Positions 1 through 5,008 of a stretch of 5,008 bases of DNA are shown one piece after another. The notes under the pieces were generated by a model. It was not told the origin of the DNA, did no database searches, and worked only from the letters and a program-made list of their open reading frames with translations. Origin of the DNA: Planctomycetota bacterium (GTDB lineage: Bacteria > Planctomycetota > UBA8108); NCBI GenBank assembly GCA_016928605.1, contig JAFGKN010000168.1:1-5008 (forward strand), in the 5' to 3' direction. The position numbers and the translations under genes were made by a program. Numbering within the stretch: position 1 is the stretch's first letter; every line of letters begins with the position of its first letter.

Positions 1-758
1 CCCGAGATGTCGATGAGGAACGCGACCCGATCGCTCTCGACCGAGACCGTGAAGAAGCTCGCCGGCTTGTAGAGCTGGGTCACTCCTTCCTTCTTTCGCT
101 CGGGGATCTTGATGCCGCTCTGAAGGGCGCTCCAGTAGTTCTTCCAGTCGGCGGCTACATCGAAGTCGTGGCCGCTGAGGTGCTCGAGCGTTCGGCGGAT
201 ATCGAAGTAGACGCGGTCGTGCTTTCGCTTCTCGCGCTTCTCGAGCTCTGCAATCAGAGCAGGCAGCGAGCGGTCAGGCTGCTGGAAATCGCGGATGCGC
301 TGGAGAGCTGCGAAGATGACCTCCTTCCGCGGATCCCCCAGAAGCCGCAGGAGGGCGTCGAGGGCCGCGGGGTCCTCCTTCCAGGACCCGATCACCGCGA
401 CGAGGACGATGCGGGCCCGGTAGCTGGAGCCTTTCTCGAGCGCTCCGCAGACGACCCGTCGCAGAGCCGGTTCCTTCAGCTCCCGCAGCCAGCCCGCCGC
501 CTGCGCGTAGATCTCGGCATGGCCTGCGTCGAGCGAGTTCTGGACGATGAGCTCGATGCCCCTCGGATCTCCGGTCCTCGCGAGATCCGCGATGATCCGC
601 TTGGCTGCGGAGACACTCCCCGTCTGGACCGCCTTCTTCAGCGAAGACTCGGCCTCGGTCCACCCCCCCTTCGGGGCTTCCGCACGAGCTCCAGGATGGA
701 GACACACCGCCAGCAAGAGCAGCCAGAGACTTCCCCGCGGGCCGTTTCCTCGATGCAT
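1..758 (-). CDS. Secreted HEAT-repeat/von Willebrand factor A domain protein, C-terminus beyond left edge
   Basis: This frame is open for 252 codons from an ATG at 758-756 and runs off the left edge. Residues 1-26 look like a Sec signal peptide: two early arginines, a hydrophobic core (LWLLLLAV, residues 11-18) and an ARA site before Glu27. LAVC at 16-19 is a poor lipobox, so I do not call a lipoprotein. Residues 30-185 are helical and HEAT-like; the clearest unit is about 137-175 (LLGDPRKEVIFAALQRI, then a helix with LPALIAELEKRE). A linker follows (HLSGHDFD at 194-201, Trp205, Trp209), of a kind that precedes vWA domains in HEAT proteins. Residues 236-252 form a beta strand ending FLIDISG, matching the start of the vWA metal-binding motif DxSxS. 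The rest of that domain is outside the window. No upstream in-frame start was seen, and a GGAG lies 8 bases before the ATG. The likely role is extracytoplasmic protein binding; the partner is unknown. Confidence 0.85.
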   Translation of the reverse strand, partial: MHRGNGPRGSLWLLLLAVCLHPGARAEAPKGGWTEAESSLKKAVQTGSVSAAKRIIADLARTGDPRGIELIVQNSLDAGHAEIYAQAAGWLRELKEPALRRVVCGALEKGSSYRARIVLVAVIGSWKEDPAALDALLRLLGDPRKEVIFAALQRIRDFQQPDRSLPALIAELEKREKRKHDRVYFDIRRTLEHLSGHDFDVAADWKNYWSALQSGIKIPERKKEGVTQLYKPASFFTVSVESDRVAFLIDIS

Positions 759-770
759 CCCTCTCTCTCC
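759..770 (-). promoter_or_regulatory. Ribosome binding site of the HEAT/vWA gene
   Basis: Read on the minus strand, the 12 bases before the ATG are GGAGAGAGAGGG. The GGAG at 770-767 leaves 8 bases before the start codon, a normal Shine-Dalgarno spacing. It supports starting the protein at 758, which also begins exactly at a plausible signal peptide. Confidence 0.6.
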
Positions 771-1165
771 GATACCTGGCTTCGCGACTGACCGCCAGCG
801 GCCGGAGGGCCAGCCGCTCCATCGCCCGCAGGCCTCCGGATGGCCAGGCGCTCTCCATCCCGGCGCTCGCCGCGCCCAGCGGCCAGAGGGGAGAAGCGCG
901 GCATCGCTCGCCGCAAGTCATCCGGTAAGAAGGCAGCCTGCGTGTGCTGTCTCCTGATCCTATCCCCTCGCGGCGCGGATTTCGAGAACCAAGCCGCCGC
1001 CAGCATTTCCGGCCGTTTCGAGGCGCCGCGCTGCACCCCCGCCGGCGCAGACGGCCGCTCCGGCGAGATGGGGCCGCGGAATCCGAGGATGCCGCGATCG
1101 CCGTCGCGATGAGCCCCGCCGCGCGACCGGCAAGGCCCGAGAACCGATGGACCGCACCCCTCCGC

Positions 1166-1194
1166 GGTTTTGCAGCCTCAGCGGAATGTATTAT
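1166..1194 (+). promoter_or_regulatory. Candidate promoter for the large membrane-protein gene
   Basis: TATTAT at 1189-1194 resembles a -10 box and lies in the only AT-rich patch of the intergenic region. The upstream partner is weak: GGTTTT at 1166-1171 gives a 17-base spacer and TTTTGC at 1168-1173 a 15-base spacer, both far from TTGACA. If used, the leader before the ATG at 1325 would be about 125 bases. The island also reads as AATAAT/TAATAC on the minus strand, so it could instead serve the divergent gene. No sigma-54 type GG-N10-GC pair was seen here. Confidence 0.25.
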
Positions 1195-1324
1195 TCTTCC
1201 TCGAGGATCGTCGCTTGTTCCACGCTCCTGACGCTCCGAGAGAAAAACGGGGCTCTCCGCCGGTACGGGCCGAGGATGGGGTCGACCTCCCGAGGCACTC
1301 CGCTGGAAGGCAGTTACCCCTGAA

Positions 1325-4300
1325 ATGCATCTCCTGAAACTGCTTGAAGCTCAACTGCAGAAGAAGACCGTGGGCACGCTCGTGCTCGGGGAAGAGAACA
1401 GCTTCCGCGAGGTCTTCTTCGAGAAGGACGACGCCTATCTCTGCGACGATCGCTACTCCGGACGCATCGACGCCGAGTCCCTGGAGCAGTCCGGTCTCAT
1501 CGGGACATCGATCGCCACGGACAGCCTGGAGGCCATCCTCGCGACCAACGACCTCACCGAGGAGATCCTGCCGCAGGTCTTGCACACGCAGGGGCTGATC
1601 GGAGAGGCCGAGTACAGCCGTCTCGCCCCCCTCCAGATCCAGGAAGACATCATCGATCTCTTCCTGCACAACGGCGACTCCTTCCATTTCCAGGAGAAGA
1701 GGGTCCCCGAGAGGCTTCTCGAGGAAGGCGGCGTGGCCAGCCGGACGCCTGTACCGATCGGAGAGCTGATCCAGGAGCTTCAGAAGCACATCGAGATTCT
1801 GCGCGCCACCCGCCGGGTGCTCCCGTCGCGCAAGGAGATCTTCGTTGTCACTGCCGAGGGGATGGCTCATTCCCAGGCGCATCCGGAGGACTTCGTTCTC
1901 CAGCATCTCTTCGGCCTGATCGACGGCTTCCGCGATCTGGGGATCCTCGTCGAGAACAGCCGGTTCTACGAGCCCTTCGTCCTCCACCGCATCGCCAGCT
2001 ATCTCGAGAAGGAGTACCTCAAGAAGACCATCCTCCCCGAGATCAAGGGCGTTCAGGTGGAGAACCTCCCGAGAGACAAGGTCTCCCAGTACTTGCCCCA
2101 CTTCAGAAACGCCGTCAGGCATGCCGTCAACCCGATGGATGCTCGAGAGAAGCTCGCCGCTCTGCTGGAAAAGACGGGCGACCTCGACGGCGCGGTGGTC
2201 CAGTACAACTTCATCGGAGACGGGCTCTATCGGATGAGGAAGCCCGGCAAGGCCATCGGCGCCTACCAGCACGCGCTCGCGCTCCGGCCCGACGATCTCG
2301 CGATCGTGGAGAAGATCTCGCGGATCTACCAGCACTCCGCCGAGCAGGAGCTGGACAAGGGAAACGTCAAGGATGCCATCAAGCTGCTCGAGAGCGCTCT
2401 CCAGACGCGCCCCGACGATCCGGCGGTCTTCCAGCGGCTCGTCGAGATCCTGCTACAGAACAGGAACCAGCGCGATCTGGTCGATCTCTGCGACCGGGTC
2501 ATCGCCGCAGGGAAGAAACAGGGGAATCCGCAGATCGGCGTGGATGCGTGCCGGCAGATCCTCTCCAACCTGCCCGACAATCCCCTGTTTCAGAAGAAGC
2601 TGGTCAACATCTACCTGGACTTCGGCCAGATCGAGGACGCCGCCGCCGAGATGGCCGTTCTCGCCATGATCTACCAGCAGAAAGGGCAGAAGGAGAGGGC
2701 CCTCGACCTCGCCGACAAGATCAGGAGACTGAGGGGCGAGTACCCCGAGGTGGCAAGGATCCACCGCTCTCTGGCCGAGAAGCTGGGGATCCGAACCCGC
2801 GGGCGCAGCCGCGGAGCCCTCGTGGTCGGGCTCGCGCTGGGTCTACTCGTGGTCTTCAGCGCCTATCAAGTGCTCGGCTACATCGTCTGGCGCGAGGTCG
2901 AGACGAGCGGCGTGGCCTTCGCTCGAGCGGAGAGGATAAGCCGGCAGATGGCGGCAGACTCCGACCCGACGCGAACGCCGCCGGCTCTCGACTTCGATCC
3001 GACCTCCGCCGAAGCCCAGAGCCTCCACATGGCGAGCCGCTGCCGGCAGTTCGCCCAGAGCTTTCCCATCAGCTTCTGGCGCCCCCGGGCCGAGCACCTC
3101 GCTCGTCTTCACTCGGAAACCGGCCGGGCCCTGAACCGCGAGCGCGAGAAGCGCAAGGCGGAAATCATCAGCACAGCGCAGGCCTGGGCGCGGGAGGGAG
3201 ACCGCGCGAGGGTCCAGGAGTGCCTGGCTCCTCTGCTCGGTCTCCGGGGCGAGGACCCCTGGAAAGGCGAGGCCGTCAGGATCCTGGAGACGATGAGGAC
3301 GATCCAATGCTCGGCCCAGGATCTCTTCGACAGGGCGCGGTCCCTCGAGGAGAGCAACCGGTGGCGGGCGGCCTACAGCACCTACCGGAGCATGCTCAAG
3401 GCGTTCCCTCGATCGCGGCTGGGCAAGGATCTCAAGCTCCCCGTTCTGCTCGAGTCGAGGCCCGAGGGCGCCGAGGTCTTCCAGCTCGCTGACGGTCAGT
3501 CTCCTCAACCGCTCGGCAAGACACCGCTGGTCGTTCGCCTGGCGCGCGGAGAGATGATGAAGGTCATCCTCGAAGCGCCGGGACACCATCCCCTGCGCAT
3601 GGAGCTCTACGAATCCGACGGCGAATCCGCGCCGTTCGTGCTCCAGCGCAAGGAGGCCTGGACGTTCCATCTTCCCGGCAACCTGGGCGTCTCTCCCGCG
3701 ACAGAGGGCGATCTCGCCGTGCTCGGAAACGATGCAGGGGTGGTGACGGCCCTGGACATCGCGGCTCGCCGGGTGCGCTGGACTCTTCAGAGGGACAGGG
3801 TCAACCGTCTTGTCGGAAGCCCTGTGATCGCTCCCGAGGGAATCTACGTCACCTGGAACGACAAGCAGGTCTGGCTGCTCGACCGCGAGCCGCTGGAACC
3901 TGCGGACGCTGGCCGCCCGGCGTCCGCCAGGGTCCTGAAGACCGCCGCGCTCCCAGGGCTGGCCCGCGCTCCTTCTCTGTCGCTCGAGAGCGGGCTGCTG
4001 CTCGTCGGAACGCTGCGCAAGCAGATCAGCATGTTCCGGCGGCCGGAGCTGGCTCCAGCCGGAGAGATCGACATCGATGAGATACCCGTGCACATCTCCC
4101 GGCTCTCCGATGGCGCCGTCGTGGTGACCACGGAGCGGGGCCACATACTCGCCGTCGATCTGCGCGACAGGGCGATCCTGTGGAAGAGAACGATCCAGAG
4201 CAGTCCCAGGATCCCGCCGGCCCTTGTCGGCTCTTCGGTCGCGGTCTTGACGGTTGAGAGCGATCTGCTGCTGCTCGACCCGGAGACAGGATCGCCCCGA

Positions 4301-4792
4301 GCCATCCTGTCGCTCGACGACCATCCCCATGTCTGCTGGAGCTCCCTCGGCGACGAGATTTACGCCGTCAATCTCGAGGGGCACCTCCGTAGACTCTCCG
4401 CTCTCGATGGCTCGGAGCAGAACCGCAGATACATCCGGTGGAAGGTCACGAGTCTGGCGCGCACCGAGAGCGGCCTCGCGATCCTGCACGAGGAGGACGG
4501 TCTCCTCTACGTCGTCGATCCACAGACGCTGCAGCCGCTGTGGTCGGCGCGCGCCGAGGCGCCGCTCGCCGCGCTGGCCTGCTCCCGCGGGCACATCCTC
4601 CTAGCCGAGGCCGCACCCGCGGGCGAGGCTGCGGCCCGCTCGCGGATCCTCTTCTTCTCCCGCGACGAAGCTCTTCCGCTGGCTCCCACGCCGCACGATC
4701 CGGCGCCGGCCTCCGAGGCGCAGAGCGCAGCGCAGCAGCCCCCGCCGGCGACCGATCCTGCCGCCGCCTCCGAGCCGCAGTCCGGATCCTAG
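1325..4792 (+). CDS. Single-pass membrane protein: DUF4388-like, TPR, PEGA and PQQ-like beta-propeller domains
   Basis: Complete frame of 1155 codons, ATG to TAG. Residues 1-135 resemble DUF4388 (GTLVL, REVFFEKDDAYL, then IIDLFLHNGDSFHFQE). Residues 140-230 resemble the winged-helix-like second half often seen with it (LPSRKEIFVVTAEG, FGLIDGFRDLGILVENSRF). TPR-type helices span about 273-475 (KAIGAYQHALALRPDD, DAIKLLESALQTRPDD). A transmembrane helix lies at about 498-522, preceded by RTRGRSRG, so the N-terminus should be cytoplasmic. Beyond it come a helical, partly TPR-like stretch (526-700), a PEGA domain (about 704-775, SRPEGAEVF) and a propeller with about eight blade-like units (777-1113; for example GHILAVDLRDRAILW). 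A Pro/Ala/Ser tail ends the protein. No kinase, protease or other catalytic motif was seen. The likely role is an envelope scaffold or signal-linking protein; substrate and partners are unknown. The best upstream purine run, GGAAGG at 1305-1310, lies 14 bases from the ATG, longer than usual. No in-frame ATG or GTG was found in the roughly 65 bases upstream. Confidence 0.9.
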   Translation: MHLLKLLEAQLQKKTVGTLVLGEENSFREVFFEKDDAYLCDDRYSGRIDAESLEQSGLIGTSIATDSLEAILATNDLTEEILPQVLHTQGLIGEAEYSRLAPLQIQEDIIDLFLHNGDSFHFQEKRVPERLLEEGGVASRTPVPIGELIQELQKHIEILRATRRVLPSRKEIFVVTAEGMAHSQAHPEDFVLQHLFGLIDGFRDLGILVENSRFYEPFVLHRIASYLEKEYLKKTILPEIKGVQVENLPRDKVSQYLPHFRNAVRHAVNPMDAREKLAALLEKTGDLDGAVVQYNFIGDGLYRMRKPGKAIGAYQHALALRPDDLAIVEKISRIYQHSAEQELDKGNVKDAIKLLESALQTRPDDPAVFQRLVEILLQNRNQRDLVDLCDRVIAAGKKQGNPQIGVDACRQILSNLPDNPLFQKKLVNIYLDFGQIEDAAAEMAVLAMIYQQKGQKERALDLADKIRRLRGEYPEVARIHRSLAEKLGIRTRGRSRGALVVGLALGLLVVFSAYQVLGYIVWREVETSGVAFARAERISRQMAADSDPTRTPPALDFDPTSAEAQSLHMASRCRQFAQSFPISFWRPRAEHLARLHSETGRALNREREKRKAEIISTAQAWAREGDRARVQECLAPLLGLRGEDPWKGEAVRILETMRTIQCSAQDLFDRARSLEESNRWRAAYSTYRSMLKAFPRSRLGKDLKLPVLLESRPEGAEVFQLADGQSPQPLGKTPLVVRLARGEMMKVILEAPGHHPLRMELYESDGESAPFVLQRKEAWTFHLPGNLGVSPATEGDLAVLGNDAGVVTALDIAARRVRWTLQRDRVNRLVGSPVIAPEGIYVTWNDKQVWLLDREPLEPADAGRPASARVLKTAALPGLARAPSLSLESGLLLVGTLRKQISMFRRPELAPAGEIDIDEIPVHISRLSDGAVVVTTERGHILAVDLRDRAILWKRTIQSSPRIPPALVGSSVAVLTVESDLLLLDPETGSPRAILSLDDHPHVCWSSLGDEIYAVNLEGHLRRLSALDGSEQNRRYIRWKVTSLARTESGLAILHEEDGLLYVVDPQTLQPLWSARAEAPLAALACSRGHILLAEAAPAGEAAARSRILFFSRDEALPLAPTPHDPAPASEAQSAAQQPPPATDPAAASEPQSGS
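4697..4783 (+). repeat. Imperfect 30-base direct repeat encoding the tail motif DPAxASExQS
   Basis: Two in-frame 30-base copies, at 4697-4726 and 4754-4783, match at 23 of 30 positions. They encode DPAPASEAQS (residues 1125-1134) and DPAAASEPQS (1144-1153), 8 of 10 residues identical. A 27-base Ala/Gln/Pro-rich spacer separates them. This makes up most of the low-complexity C-terminal tail after the propeller. It may be a flexible extension produced by local duplication, or simply compositional bias in an Ala/Pro-rich tail. Confidence 0.5.
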
Positions 4793-4899
4793 ACGGCCGC
4801 GGCGAGCAAGACGGCGCGCTCGCAGCTCGAGAAATCCGTTTTCGGCGAGATCGCGGCTCGAGCGGTCTGCGCGCCTGTCCGGAGCGCAGCGCGAGGCCT

Positions 4900-4920
4900 G
4901 GCGAGGCGGCCGCCCTCGCC
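4900..4920. terminator. GC-rich hairpin between convergent genes, possible bidirectional terminator
   Basis: GGCGAGG at 4900-4906 is the exact reverse complement of CCTCGCC at 4914-4920, with a 7-base loop (CGGCCGC). It sits 8 bases from the aminotransferase stop and about 108 bases after the stop of the large gene. Neither side has a T-tract, so it is not a textbook intrinsic terminator. Hairpins arise easily by chance at this GC content. A weaker 6-base stem (CTGCGC at 4867-4872, GCGCAG at 4884-4889) lies just upstream. Confidence 0.35.
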
Positions 4921-4927
4921 CGGACGT

Positions 4928-5008
4928 TCAGGAGACGCGGGCGATCGCCTCGCAGAGGGCGTCCATGTTCCGCTCGGTCATCCCCGCGACGTTGATGCGG
5001 CCCGAGGA
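4928..5008 (-). CDS. Class I aspartate/aromatic aminotransferase, C-terminal 26 residues
   Basis: Read on the minus strand from the right edge, this frame gives SSGRINVAGMTERNMDALCE followed by AIARVS and a TGA stop (4930-4928). The pattern SGRxNVAGMTxxNMxxLCEAI closely follows the C-terminal end of the AspC/TyrB family. These are pyridoxal-phosphate enzymes that move amino groups between aspartate or aromatic amino acids and 2-oxoglutarate in the cytoplasm. Resemblance is closer to AspC than to TyrB, but substrate preference cannot be set from 26 residues. The catalytic lysine and cofactor-binding residues lie beyond the window, so I give no symbol. The gene is convergent with the large membrane-protein gene, with 135 bases between the two stops, so they are not in one operon. 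Confidence 0.85.
   Translation of the reverse strand, partial: SSGRINVAGMTERNMDALCEAIARVS

Larger units (their letters stand above)
759..1324. other. Divergent intergenic region, no convincing gene
   Basis: These 566 bases separate two divergent genes and must hold both promoters. Several frames stay open on both strands, but their translations are arginine-, proline- and alanine-rich, low in complexity and without recognisable domains, as expected by chance at this GC content. I saw no tRNA-like fold, insertion sequence end or tandem repeat. A 6-base inverted repeat (GGATGG at 838-843, CCATCC at 855-860, 11-base loop) is too short to interpret. The main contrast is an AT-rich island at about 1186-1199. 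An A-run (GAGAAAAACG) lies near 1238-1248. Confidence 0.6.

Noticed and set aside
696..707. Lipoprotein lipobox in the HEAT/vWA signal peptide (LAVC)
   Set aside because: The residue before Cys19 is Val rather than Gly, Ala or Ser, and a good signal peptidase I site (ARA before Glu27) follows.
168..957. Several open frames on both strands over the HEAT/vWA gene
   Set aside because: They are alternative frames of a gene whose own frame yields a signal peptide, HEAT-like helices and a vWA start. They carry no domains.
840..1231. Possible small Arg/Ser-rich proteins on the plus strand in the intergenic region
   Set aside because: Overlapping frames of similar length exist in several phases and both strands, with biased composition and no convincing ribosome binding site. 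This is chance openness at high GC.
1178..2335. Open frame of 385 codons on the minus strand
   Set aside because: It overlaps the DUF4388/TPR part of the large gene in antisense. Its repeated acidic and leucine runs mirror the sense codons, and no domain is visible.
2548..3492. Open frame of 314 codons on the plus strand within the large gene
   Set aside because: It is a shifted frame of the large gene with Arg/Gly/Pro-rich translation and no domain. The main frame is continuous across it, so there is no frameshift to explain.
2843..4594. Open frame of 583 codons on the minus strand opposite the large gene
   Set aside because: It lies wholly antisense to a gene with clear domains. Its translation is rich in Arg, Leu, Asp and Glu without any recognisable domain. 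Long antisense frames are expected opposite GC-rich genes with strong third-position bias.

Overview
The window is G+C-rich throughout, roughly two-thirds by eye. It holds one complete large gene and two genes cut by the window edges. There are no RNA genes, insertion sequences, CRISPR arrays or phage genes that I can support. The protein types fit a Gram-negative-type, high-GC bacterium from a lineage rich in repeat-domain proteins, such as Planctomycetota, Myxococcota, Acidobacteriota or an uncultured relative. These types are a secreted HEAT-repeat/von Willebrand A protein, a single-pass DUF4388-like/TPR/PEGA/beta-propeller protein, and an aminotransferase ending like AspC. The phylum is inferred from domain habits and base composition only.

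Layout. Positions 1-758 (minus strand) hold the first 252 residues of a secreted protein: signal peptide, alpha-helical HEAT-like region, a tryptophan-rich linker, then the first strand of a vWA domain, which the left edge cuts at its metal-binding motif. Positions 759-1324 are a divergent intergenic region without a convincing gene. Its one clear AT-rich island (about 1186-1199) is a candidate promoter. Positions 1325-4792 (plus strand) encode the 1155-residue membrane protein that dominates the window. Positions 4793-4927 separate two convergent genes and contain a GC-rich perfect hairpin. Positions 4928-5008 (minus strand) are the last 26 codons of a class I aminotransferase.

How the parts may work together. 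The two left-hand genes are divergently transcribed and could share control signals. Both products are predicted to place protein-interaction domains outside the cytoplasmic membrane: HEAT plus vWA in one, PEGA plus propeller in the other. A shared envelope role is therefore possible but unproven. The aminotransferase is convergent and probably unrelated metabolism. The most interesting object is the large protein. It appears to join a cytoplasmic DUF4388/TPR module to an extracytoplasmic TPR-like/PEGA/eight-unit propeller module through one transmembrane helix, with no recognisable enzymatic domain.
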